From CAZFMJ01 sp964520045 (GTDB lineage Bacteria > Elusimicrobiota > Elusimicrobia > Elusimicrobiales > CAZFMJ01): a DNA stretch of 54,907 nt. The stretch's first letter is position 1. Every line of letters starts with the position of its first letter. Positions 16,322-23,742 of the stretch are shown here, piece by piece. The notes beneath the pieces are model-generated. The model worked only from the letters and a program-made list of their open reading frames with translations. It did no database searches and was not told the origin of the DNA. The position numbers and the translations under genes were made by a program. The stretch lies in NCBI GenBank assembly GCA_964520045.1, contig CAZFMJ010000011.1, positions 1-54,907 on the forward strand, written 5' to 3'.

Positions 16322-17359
16322 ATGGCAAAAAAATTGGGAATTCTTACGGGCGGCGGAGACTGCCCCGGTTTAAATCCGGCGATACGCGGCTGCGTTTACG
16401 GAGCCGTTCATTTCGGCTTTGAATGCCTGGGCCTGCTGGACGGCTGGAAAGGCCTGATAACAGCGGACGTCATGCCGCTCGATATAACAGCCGTTGAGGA
16501 TTTGATATATAAAGGCGGAACAATGCTCGGCACATCCCGCACCAATCCGTATAAAAAAGAAAACGGCGTGGAAAAATGCGTTGAAAATTTCAAAAAACTC
16601 GGCCTTGACGCCCTTGTCGCCATGGGCGGAGAGGACACCCTTGGAGTTGCCGGAAAACTATATGCTCAACATAACCTCCCTATTGTGGGCGTGCCTAAAA
16701 CCATGGATAATGATTTATCGGGAACCGATTATACCTTCGGCTTTGACACGGCCGCCACTGTGTCGATGGAAGCGCTGGGAAGACTGCGCGACACGGGAAA
16801 AAGCCATCACAGGATAATGGTCCTTGAGGTAATGGGCAGACACGCAGGGTGGGTGGCGCTTTATACCGCCATAGCCGGAGGCGCCGATTATGTATGTCTG
16901 CCCGAAAGAACGGTAGATATTGAGAATATGACAAAAAAACTCAAAAAGGCTTATGAACGAAAAAAATATGCGATTGTAGTAGCCAGCGAAGCCGTTAAAC
17001 TGCCCAAATCCGGCGACTGCGCCCATATCCACCATAAGCCCGATGAATTCGGCCACAATATTTTAAAGGAACGGGGCGTGGCGGAACACCTGAGCGAAAT
17101 CATAGAAAAAACTACCGGAATAGAAACCCGTTTTGCGGTCATCGGCCATATACAGCGGGGAGGCTCTCCCACCTTGTTTGACAGAATACTTTCGACGCGG
17201 GTGGGGATTAAAGCCGCCGAACTTGTAAAAGAAAACCGCTACGGCATGATGACGGCGCTCAAAGGCGACGAGGTGACGGCTGTTCCTCTTTCCGAAGCCG
17301 TAAGCCGGCTGAAAACAGTCACCAAAGAATGGCTGGAACTGGCCGATATATTGCTTTAG
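16322..17359 (+). CDS. pfkA: 6-phosphofructokinase, probably pyrophosphate-dependent (group III type)
   Basis: The 345-residue protein is a complete PfkA-family enzyme that phosphorylates fructose 6-phosphate to fructose 1,6-bisphosphate. The fold start is LGILTGGGDCPGLN, and the substrate motifs are PKTMDNDL and EVMGRHAGW. In ATP-dependent enzymes the donor-site motifs are GGDGS and PGTIDND. Here they are GGEDT and PKTMDND. Asp in the first and Lys in the second are the residues that favour pyrophosphate as phosphate donor, and GGEDT resembles actinobacterial PPi-dependent enzymes. A TTAGGAG site precedes the start. PPi use would make the step reversible and save ATP. Donor specificity is inferred from residues. 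Confidence 0.93.
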   Translation: MAKKLGILTGGGDCPGLNPAIRGCVYGAVHFGFECLGLLDGWKGLITADVMPLDITAVEDLIYKGGTMLGTSRTNPYKKENGVEKCVENFKKLGLDALVAMGGEDTLGVAGKLYAQHNLPIVGVPKTMDNDLSGTDYTFGFDTAATVSMEALGRLRDTGKSHHRIMVLEVMGRHAGWVALYTAIAGGADYVCLPERTVDIENMTKKLKKAYERKKYAIVVASEAVKLPKSGDCAHIHHKPDEFGHNILKERGVAEHLSEIIEKTTGIETRFAVIGHIQRGGSPTLFDRILSTRVGIKAAELVKENRYGMMTALKGDEVTAVPLSEAVSRLKTVTKEWLELADILL

Positions 17360-17387
17360 GATCGCCACAGCCTTCCAGGAGGCATCT

Positions 17388-17972
17388 ATGTCTGAACCTT
17401 CACAAAAAGGCGCAAGCACGACCTCATTTAAAAGGCGCACCATACTGGTTAAAAAAAATCTGCAGTACAAATACATGGCGCTTATTTTATTCTGCGTGCT
17501 GATAAGTTTTGTTCTGGTAATCACGGAGATGATCTGGACGGTATCGCAGCTGACGGCCGCCTATCCCGCCGCTATTCAGCCGATGTTGGACTACTTTTCG
17601 GGAATGCTGCCTATTTTTCTGATAAAATTCTGCATCTATCTGGGTATAGTTCTTCTTGTATCCGGAGTGATGTCGCACAGACTGGCCGGGCCGATATATA
17701 AATTTGAAAAAAGCGCGCAGATAATAGCTTCGGGAGACATAACACACCGTATTTTTCTCAGAAAAGACGATTATCTTATGGAGCTTCAGGAAGAATTCAA
17801 TAAAATGCTTGCAAGCATACATTCAAAAATAAAACGGGACCGCGCTCATGCCGCGGAAGCCGCGGATAAAATCGACAGCCTGCTTGCCAAGTCATCCGAC
17901 ACGGACATGAACGTGGAACTCATAAAACTCAAAGACCGCATACAGGGAATAACGCGGGAATTTAAAATATGA
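17388..17972 (+). CDS. Two-helix membrane protein with stand-alone HAMP domain
   Basis: This 194-residue protein has two membrane helices (about 30-52 and 75-97) around a short periplasmic loop. A HAMP domain follows (RLAGPIYKFEKSAQIIASGDITHRI), then a coiled-coil tail. There is no kinase, cyclase or methyl-accepting module, so it has no recognisable output. It might assemble with another signalling protein or regulate the downstream TolC-like export genes. The start has an AGGAGG site five bases upstream, and the stop overlaps the tolC-like start as ATGA. Confidence 0.8.
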   Translation: MSEPSQKGASTTSFKRRTILVKKNLQYKYMALILFCVLISFVLVITEMIWTVSQLTAAYPAAIQPMLDYFSGMLPIFLIKFCIYLGIVLLVSGVMSHRLAGPIYKFEKSAQIIASGDITHRIFLRKDDYLMELQEEFNKMLASIHSKIKRDRAHAAEAADKIDSLLAKSSDTDMNVELIKLKDRIQGITREFKI

Positions 17973-19258
17973 CACATGTTTTTTCTGTATTCAGCATATT
18001 ATTGGCGCAGTTGTGTTTTATCTGCGTTAATTCATGGGCGCAGACAAGCTCCTCTTATGAACTGCTTTCGCTCGAAGAATCCATACAGCTTGCCCTGCAG
18101 AATAATGCCACACTGCTTTCAACCGAACAAGATATCACAATAGCCCAGCAGCGCATCAAAGAAGCTTCTTTTCTTAATCTGCCCCAGACAAGTTTTTCGG
18201 GCATTTTGTCGAAATCAGACCTGAATTATCCCGCAGTCCTTCCTCCCGAATTCGGCTCGCGTCTCATATTGCCGAGCACATACGAAAATTTTTATGGCGT
18301 CAGGGGCTCTCTTTTTCAGCCCCTTTACACCGGCGGGAAAACTACCAATACTCTTAAACTGGCAAAAGCGGCGCTTAAGCAGGCAAAAACGCGCCATGAC
18401 GCGGCCAGACGCGAGGTTATATGGAACCTTAAAAATGTTTTTTACCGTCTTATGTATTGCAAAGAAAATCTCCGCACTACAAAAGCATGGCTTCAAATTA
18501 TGGAAGAAACAGCTAAAAACGCCAAATTGCAGGGCTGGAATACGCTGGAAGCAAAAGCAATTCTCGCGAACATGGAAGCGGAAACGAACAAGGCGGGGCA
18601 GGAATTAAATATGGTCCGGTTTGAATTTTTGAAAGTTCTTAACCGCGAACTGGATTCAAAAATAGACGTTTCAGGGGATTTTAAAGCGGTTGCAAAAAAA
18701 ACCGACGCTACAAAGTCGATTGTCTGGGCCATGGAACTCAGGCCGGAATTAAAAAGCGAAGTCTACAAGGCCGAAATGGACGCCATAGCGGTCAATCTCG
18801 CTCTTTCCCGCAGGTCCCCGACGGTTTATCTGGGAGCCAATTATGATTTTACCGGCCACACTTTTCCGCTGAAAACCACGGGCTGGGATGCTTCGCTGGC
18901 CATACAGTTCCCGCTTTCATACGATTTCTGGACGCAGATACGGCAGAAAAGGGCGGAACAAAGACAGGGAGAATTAAAGCGCGCGGAACTTCAGGACACG
19001 GTAAGACTGGAAGTAACGCAGGCCAGCGCAAATCTGGAGTTCCGGCAGGCGGAAGTCTTAAACAGGCAATCAGCCTGGACCGAATTGCAGCAGCAGTTTG
19101 ACTCAATGCGTAAAAACACCGCCGCCTCCATGGAAGCGTTACGGGCTTCCGATTCCGCATTCGAAATACATGCCAAATATCTTGAAAGCATAAAAGAACA
19201 GCTTTTGGCGCTCGCCGAACTGGAATGGGCAATAGGCCGCGATTTATCTTCGGAATGA
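17969..19258 (+). CDS. TolC-family outer membrane channel protein
   Basis: This 429-residue protein has a signal peptide ending near NSWAQ and the two-fold repeated TolC architecture. The first repeat opens LLSLEESIQLALQNNATLLSTE, with long helices (IAQQRIKEA) and barrel strands. It should form a trimeric outer-membrane and periplasmic tunnel used by efflux pumps or type I secretion. No inner-membrane pump or adaptor gene is adjacent, so its substrate is unknown. It overlaps the HAMP gene upstream and the patatin gene downstream by ATGA, pointing to one operon. Confidence 0.9.
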   Translation: MTHVFSVFSILLAQLCFICVNSWAQTSSSYELLSLEESIQLALQNNATLLSTEQDITIAQQRIKEASFLNLPQTSFSGILSKSDLNYPAVLPPEFGSRLILPSTYENFYGVRGSLFQPLYTGGKTTNTLKLAKAALKQAKTRHDAARREVIWNLKNVFYRLMYCKENLRTTKAWLQIMEETAKNAKLQGWNTLEAKAILANMEAETNKAGQELNMVRFEFLKVLNRELDSKIDVSGDFKAVAKKTDATKSIVWAMELRPELKSEVYKAEMDAIAVNLALSRRSPTVYLGANYDFTGHTFPLKTTGWDASLAIQFPLSYDFWTQIRQKRAEQRQGELKRAELQDTVRLEVTQASANLEFRQAEVLNRQSAWTELQQQFDSMRKNTAASMEALRASDSAFEIHAKYLESIKEQLLALAELEWAIGRDLSSE

Positions 19259-20229
19259 AAATTTTCCTGCTGTTATTTTTTGTTTTTTTCACGGCGCCGA
19301 TTCGAGCCGCCGAACTCCCCGATATTTCCAATGACGACCGGATCGCGCGGGAATTTCTTTGGCAGAAACTGATTCAAATCCAGCCTCCGCGCCGGCCGAA
19401 AACAGGAATAGCGCTGTCGGGCGGAGGGGCAAGGGGCTTTGCGCACATCGGCGTTCTTGAGGTTCTCAATGACGCGGGTTTTCCTATAGACTGCATGTCG
19501 GGCACCTCGATGGGCGCCGTTATCGGCTCCCTTTACTGCGCGGGCATTCCAATCAACAGCATCCGGCAGATCGGCGCAAAACCGGGATTTTCCAAACTTT
19601 CTTCTTCAATATTCTCGCCCATACATGCCTGGCGGCTCTTAGTAAACGACTCTCTTCTGTCATCGGAGGCCATGGAACAATTCCTGATAAAAAACATAGG
19701 CGAGCTGGATTTTGCGGGCATGAATATTCCTTTTGCCTGCGTTGCGATGGATTTTAAAACAGGCGAAAAAATAATATTCAGGGAAGGACCTGTTTCAACC
19801 GCGGTGCGGGCCAGCATGAATATTCCGGGCTTTTTCGCGCCGGTCGAATACAGACACCGCTATCTGGTGGACGGCGGGGTAATTGATTTCATCCCCATAG
19901 ACGCCTCCAGAATGCTGGGAGCAGAATGGGTTCTGGCCAGCATAACAGAGGGAACTTTCTCCAACACCTCCATGGATAATGTGCTTCTTTCACTGCTTCA
20001 GGTAATCGACATCAGAGGCTCTATCCTTGCCAAAAATTCTAAAAAAGACGCCGATTTCGTTATTGCGCCGGAAGTAGGCGATATCCGGATGGCCGAACTG
20101 CCGAAAAGCAGTACGGCCGGGAAGAAAGGAGTAACGGCGGCCTATTCTCTGCTGGATAAAGCGAAGGACTCTCTGATACTTTTTTCATTGCCTAAGCTTA
20201 TTGATTCATTGGGAGCGGCAGCGGAATGA
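19255..20229 (+). CDS. Exported patatin-like phospholipase
   Basis: This 324-residue protein has a signal peptide (KIFLLLFFVFFTAPIRA) and a patatin domain from about residue 45. The oxyanion hole is SGGGARG, the nucleophile Ser is in GTSMG, and the catalytic Asp is in VDGGVIDFIP. The family hydrolyses acyl esters of phospholipids. The signal peptide places it in the periplasm, as for the bacterial RssA-like and PlpD-like exported patatins. The ATG overlaps the tolC-like stop (ATGA), which decides the start over an upstream in-frame ATG. Substrate and physiological role are not evident. Confidence 0.92.
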   Translation: MKIFLLLFFVFFTAPIRAAELPDISNDDRIAREFLWQKLIQIQPPRRPKTGIALSGGGARGFAHIGVLEVLNDAGFPIDCMSGTSMGAVIGSLYCAGIPINSIRQIGAKPGFSKLSSSIFSPIHAWRLLVNDSLLSSEAMEQFLIKNIGELDFAGMNIPFACVAMDFKTGEKIIFREGPVSTAVRASMNIPGFFAPVEYRHRYLVDGGVIDFIPIDASRMLGAEWVLASITEGTFSNTSMDNVLLSLLQVIDIRGSILAKNSKKDADFVIAPEVGDIRMAELPKSSTAGKKGVTAAYSLLDKAKDSLILFSLPKLIDSLGAAAE

Positions 20230-20247
20230 AAATCTTTTTTAAACTAC

Positions 20248-20356
20248 AGAACGCTGATAACGCTGATTTTTATGATCAAATATGATTTTTTTCGTTTGAA
20301 AAAACTTTGTGCTTATCTGCGTTCATCATATTCATCTGCGCCATCTGCGTTCTATG
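20248..20356. repeat. ACGCTGAT/ATCTGCGTT repeat element, copy 1
   Basis: It starts AGAACGCTGATAACGCTGAT and ends with repeated ATCTGCGTT/CATCTGCG units. The ends are partly complementary (AACGCTGAT against ATCTGCGTT-type sequence). A second copy at 45607-45790 has the same order of motifs but carries a nested CCCAAAC element. This copy separates the patatin gene from the main body of the TPR gene and contains that gene's first available ATG. Confidence 0.75.
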
Positions 20357-21318
20357 CATTGCCGCTGAGTAGTTACACTTTTTTTATAATAATATTTACC
20401 ATAACCTGCAATGTTCAGGCGGTTCTCTGGCCTTTCGGTAAAAACGGTAAAAGCGATATTCTTAAACCGGCCGAAAACTATTTCAGGCAGGGGAACCACA
20501 GTAAGGCCATCGAGACAATAAACGATCTTTTACAGCGCAGACTTTCCGCGGAGGACCAGATAAACGCTTACTGGCACCTGGGAAAAAGTTACGAATTATC
20601 CGGAAAGCCTGATAAGGCCCTAAGCATCTACCAGCTGGCTTCCAACCTCTATCCCGAAGAAATTAAATTCCTCCTGGCGCTTGCAAAAGTTTATTACGAC
20701 GCAGAACTGACCGAAAGAGCAAAAATTATTTTTGAAGAAGCGCTCGAACGCGATCCGGAAAATTCCCAAGCTCACGCAGGCCTTGCCGAAAGCATGGAAA
20801 AACTCGGCTTCCTGTTTATGGCGGCAGGCCATTACCGCTCCGCCATCGAGCAATCCGGCTATAATGATAAAAATCTGTGGCATAAATATGCCCGCTGTCT
20901 TTATAAACAGCGCCGGTTTGTTGAAGCCGAAAACGCCGCAAAACAGGCTTTGGACCTTGGGGCCGGCAAGACCGAAACATGGCTTCTGCTTGCCCAAATA
21001 TCTTTTCAGCAGGGCAAACCTCAGCTTGCCGTGGAAAGGGCTGAAGAAGCCGAAAAATTTTCAGCCGGAAGGCGGGACATCCTTATCCGCAAAGCTTTAT
21101 GGCAGGCGGAAGCCGGAAACACCGCAGGCGCCGTATTCATTCTCGCTGATATTCTGCAAAAAAACCAGGCTGACAATCTTGCCTTATGGACATTTGCCAT
21201 TGTGCATATAAAAGCGGGCAGGCCTGCCGAAGCGGCGCTTGCCCTTAATAAAATCCGCGGCGACAAATCCTCGTTTATAGTGAAAACAGCGGCTTTAATG
21301 CTTAAGGACTTGCAATAA
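20272..21318 (+). CDS. TPR-repeat protein, probably exported, with disrupted N-terminus
   Basis: From about residue 55 this 348-residue frame is a chain of roughly six to seven tetratricopeptide repeats (YWHLGKSYELSGKPDKALSIYQLA, then HAGLAESMEKLGFLF and onward), a protein-interaction scaffold. Before it, SSYTFFIIIFTITCNVQA looks like the end of a signal peptide. The first 28 or so codons, including ATG 20272, lie inside a repeat element. A second ATG at 20226 overlaps the patatin stop (ATGA), as elsewhere in this operon, and encodes MKIFFKL before running into the repeat and stopping. I infer that the repeat inserted into the original signal peptide. Present translation may start at ATG 20272 or TTG 20359; neither has a good ribosome site. 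Confidence 0.75.
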   Translation: MIKYDFFRLKKLCAYLRSSYSSAPSAFYALPLSSYTFFIIIFTITCNVQAVLWPFGKNGKSDILKPAENYFRQGNHSKAIETINDLLQRRLSAEDQINAYWHLGKSYELSGKPDKALSIYQLASNLYPEEIKFLLALAKVYYDAELTERAKIIFEEALERDPENSQAHAGLAESMEKLGFLFMAAGHYRSAIEQSGYNDKNLWHKYARCLYKQRRFVEAENAAKQALDLGAGKTETWLLLAQISFQQGKPQLAVERAEEAEKFSAGRRDILIRKALWQAEAGNTAGAVFILADILQKNQADNLALWTFAIVHIKAGRPAEAALALNKIRGDKSSFIVKTAALMLKDLQ

Positions 21319-21329
21319 ACACATAAAAA

Positions 21330-22133
21330 ATGAACTTCCATAAAATTTCCGGGGCGGGGAACGATTTCGTGCTGATAAAAAATACCGGCCTCTCCGCGGC
21401 GCGTCTATCCAGACTCGCGGAAATGCTCTGCGACAGACAGCGCGGAATAGGAGCGGACGGCCTGCTTGCGGCGCGAAAAAAACGCGGCGATATTATTGAA
21501 TTAAAATATTTTAATTCCGACGGTTCTCAGGCATTCTGCGGAAACGGTTCCAGATGCTGCGCTTGGTGGGCATACTCCACCGGCCTGATAAAATCGAGAA
21601 AAATGACGATTGAAACTTCCGCGGGAAATCTCGATGCGCTGATAATAAAAAATGAGCTTGTGCGGATAAGAATGCCGGACGTGCGCGGCATAAAAATCCT
21701 GAAAAACAACGGGGAATTCCCGAAAGAGACGCGGAAAATCTATTTTCTAAACACCGGGGTTCCCCATGCCGTGGCGCCGGTGCGGGATATTGATAAACTT
21801 GATGTTGATTTTCTAGGCAGAATTTTGCGCAGGCACGCCGCATTCGCGCCCGAAGGCGCAAATGCGGATTTTATATCAGTCCGCAAAAACGCGCTGCGGA
21901 TACGCACTTATGAACGCGGGGCGGAGGCGGAAACCCGGGCATGCGGAACCGGGGCCATAGCGGCGGCTGTCGCGCTTGGACTTTGCGGGCGCGTTAAACC
22001 GCCGGTGACAATCATACCCAGAAGCGGAGAGAACCTCCGCATTTGGTTTAGAATCATAAATGAAAACACCGCCGCCTGCATATATCTGCAGGGGCCGGCT
22101 AAAATTATTTTCAGCGGAAAATACAGTTCATAA
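21330..22133 (+). CDS. dapF: Diaminopimelate epimerase
   Basis: The 267-residue enzyme converts LL- to meso-diaminopimelate, for lysine and peptidoglycan synthesis. The family start MNFHKISGAGNDFVLI is present. The two catalytic cysteines are in GNGSRCCAW and RACGTGAIAAA, one from each pseudo-symmetric half. It is followed, after a repeat-filled gap, by dapA on the same strand. An LL-diaminopimelate aminotransferase-like gene lies at the far right edge, so the shortened aminotransferase route could supply its substrate. No strong ribosome site precedes the start. Confidence 0.95.
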   Translation: MNFHKISGAGNDFVLIKNTGLSAARLSRLAEMLCDRQRGIGADGLLAARKKRGDIIELKYFNSDGSQAFCGNGSRCCAWWAYSTGLIKSRKMTIETSAGNLDALIIKNELVRIRMPDVRGIKILKNNGEFPKETRKIYFLNTGVPHAVAPVRDIDKLDVDFLGRILRRHAAFAPEGANADFISVRKNALRIRTYERGAEAETRACGTGAIAAAVALGLCGRVKPPVTIIPRSGENLRIWFRIINENTAACIYLQGPAKIIFSGKYSS

Positions 22134-22150
22134 CACGAACTATTTGCCGC

Positions 22151-22249
22151 TTTGAGCTTCCTCCCCCCTTGAGGGGCAGACGAGTCTATTTGAAAAGTTC
22201 TATGACTCGCAGTCCCGCGCAGTCTGCGGGGGAGGAGCAAGGTGGGGGG
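22151..22249. repeat. GC-rich palindromic element in the dapF-dapA gap
   Basis: The left arm contains CTTCCTCCCCCC and CAGACGAGTC; the right arm contains GACTCGCAG and TCTGCGGGGGAGGAG. The perfect inner pair is CGAGTC (22181-22186) with GACTCG (22204-22209). Its right end, AAGGTGGGGGG, lies five bases before the dapA start and appears to serve as the ribosome-binding site. Confidence 0.65.
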
Positions 22250-22254
22250 AAATT

Positions 22255-23157
22255 ATGTTTAAACTGGAAGGAAGTTTTGCCGCGATACCGACTCCGTTTA
22301 AAAACGGAAAATTAGACGAAACCGGATTAAAAAATATTGTGCGCCTGCATCTCAAAGCCGGGACAAACGGCATACTTGCCTGCGGCTCAACGGGAGAAGC
22401 CGCAACCCTTTCTCCCGATGAATACCTGCGGGTCATAAAGACAGCCGTAGAAGAGGCGGGCGGCAAAATACCGGTTATGGCCGGAGCGGGAACCAATTCA
22501 ACCGAAAAATCAGTGGAAATGGTGCGGAAATTGTCAGGCTTAAATATCGCGGCGCTTCTTATAATAGTCCCCTATTACAATAAGCCCACTCAGGAAGGCA
22601 TGATTTTGCATTTTAAGGAAATAGCCGGAGCATCCGATTTCCCGCTTGTGGTTTATAATATCCCCGGGAGGACAGGCGTCAATATGCTGCCGGCAACCCT
22701 TTTGAAACTTAAAAATGAATGCCCGAAGATAATCGGAGTCAAAGAAGCCTCCGGCAATATCGATCAGGTCGGGGAAATTCTGAATATTCTTGGAAGGGAT
22801 TTTCAGCTTATGTCCGGAGACGACGCCTTGACTCTGCCGATGATGTCTCTGGGCGCAAAGGGCGTTATTTCGGTGACGGCAAATGTAGCCCCTAAAGAAA
22901 CTTCCGATATGTGCAGGTTTTTTTCCGAAGGAAAAACAAAAGAAGCGGCGCAGCTGCACCACAAGCTTCTTCCGCTTACAAAAGCCCTTTTTACGGAGAC
23001 AAACCCGATTCCGGTAAAAGCCGCTCTCTCAATGATGGGCATCTGCGGCGAAACGCCCAGAATGCCGCTGACTCCCATAACACCGGCAGGAAGAACCATA
23101 CTGCGCAAAGCGATGGAAAACTTCGGAATTAACTTATCGGTTAATACGGGTTCCTAA
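22255..23157 (+). CDS. dapA: 4-hydroxy-tetrahydrodipicolinate synthase
   Basis: The 300-residue TIM-barrel lyase condenses pyruvate with aspartate semialdehyde, the first committed step to diaminopimelate. The Schiff-base Lys is in IIGVKEASGNI. The catalytic Tyr is in VVYNIPGRTG, and CGSTGEAATLS is the conserved carboxylate-binding loop. Length is as usual for the family. It is preceded by GGTGGGGGG, apparently contributed by a palindromic element. Its last 24 bases overlap the convergent metallopeptidase gene at the end of the defence operon, which may mark the left boundary of an inserted region. Confidence 0.96.
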   Translation: MFKLEGSFAAIPTPFKNGKLDETGLKNIVRLHLKAGTNGILACGSTGEAATLSPDEYLRVIKTAVEEAGGKIPVMAGAGTNSTEKSVEMVRKLSGLNIAALLIIVPYYNKPTQEGMILHFKEIAGASDFPLVVYNIPGRTGVNMLPATLLKLKNECPKIIGVKEASGNIDQVGEILNILGRDFQLMSGDDALTLPMMSLGAKGVISVTANVAPKETSDMCRFFSEGKTKEAAQLHHKLLPLTKALFTETNPIPVKAALSMMGICGETPRMPLTPITPAGRTILRKAMENFGINLSVNTGS

Positions 23158-23742
23158 AAACTTTTTACTCTTACCTATACCAGCATCATGCTTTTTTATT
23201 AAAAACCAATACTTAAAAAGCATAGATTCAAATTTTTCCGGTGTCTTATATTTGCGGCGTATAATGGACCAGAAGCCGGCGCTATGGCGGCGCTCAAGAA
23301 GATGGGCCAGCTCATGATAAATGATATAAGCCACCATGTCATATGGCAAGTGTTTCAGCAGGCTGTTAAGCGTAATATTACGTTTTGCGCTTAGACTGGC
23401 CCATTTGGAACGCATTGTTCGAACAAAAACTTTACCCGGACTTACCCGCAGTTCTCTGGAACAAGCGCAGATCAGTTTATCCGCAATAACTTTAAGTTCA
23501 GAAGCTGTTCTGTTTAAGATCAGCTTCTGCTTTGCAATATTGTTTAACGCGTTGCTGATGTAATTGGTTTTTGACGCTATCCATTTTTGGTATTTTTGCA
23601 CAAGCTGGACATCGTTACGGGCGGCTTCAGGCAAAATTACAACCAGCCCGCCGGTTTTAAACTCCAGCCGCGGGTATTTTATCCCGCGGTTGACAACCCG
23701 ATAGTTTATCCGCCGGTCAGCTATCTTTATTGTTTTTACCAT
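23134..23742 (-). CDS. YgjP/SprT-like zinc metallopeptidase (DUF45/M48-like)
   Basis: This 202-residue protein has the zinc-binding HELAH motif in IIYHELAHLLERRHSAGFW, with the distal His/Glu region nearby, and the KWASLSAKRNITLN stretch typical of YgjP-like proteins. Such genes are often the last gene of type I restriction operons. Its activity there is not established; processing of the restriction enzyme is one possibility. It overlaps the 3' end of hsdR by 26 bases on the same strand, so it is co-translated with the restriction genes. Its own 3' end overlaps dapA in convergent orientation. Confidence 0.88.
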   Translation of the reverse strand: MVKTIKIADRRINYRVVNRGIKYPRLEFKTGGLVVILPEAARNDVQLVQKYQKWIASKTNYISNALNNIAKQKLILNRTASELKVIADKLICACSRELRVSPGKVFVRTMRSKWASLSAKRNITLNSLLKHLPYDMVAYIIYHELAHLLERRHSAGFWSIIRRKYKTPEKFESMLFKYWFLIKKHDAGIGKSKKFLGTRINR

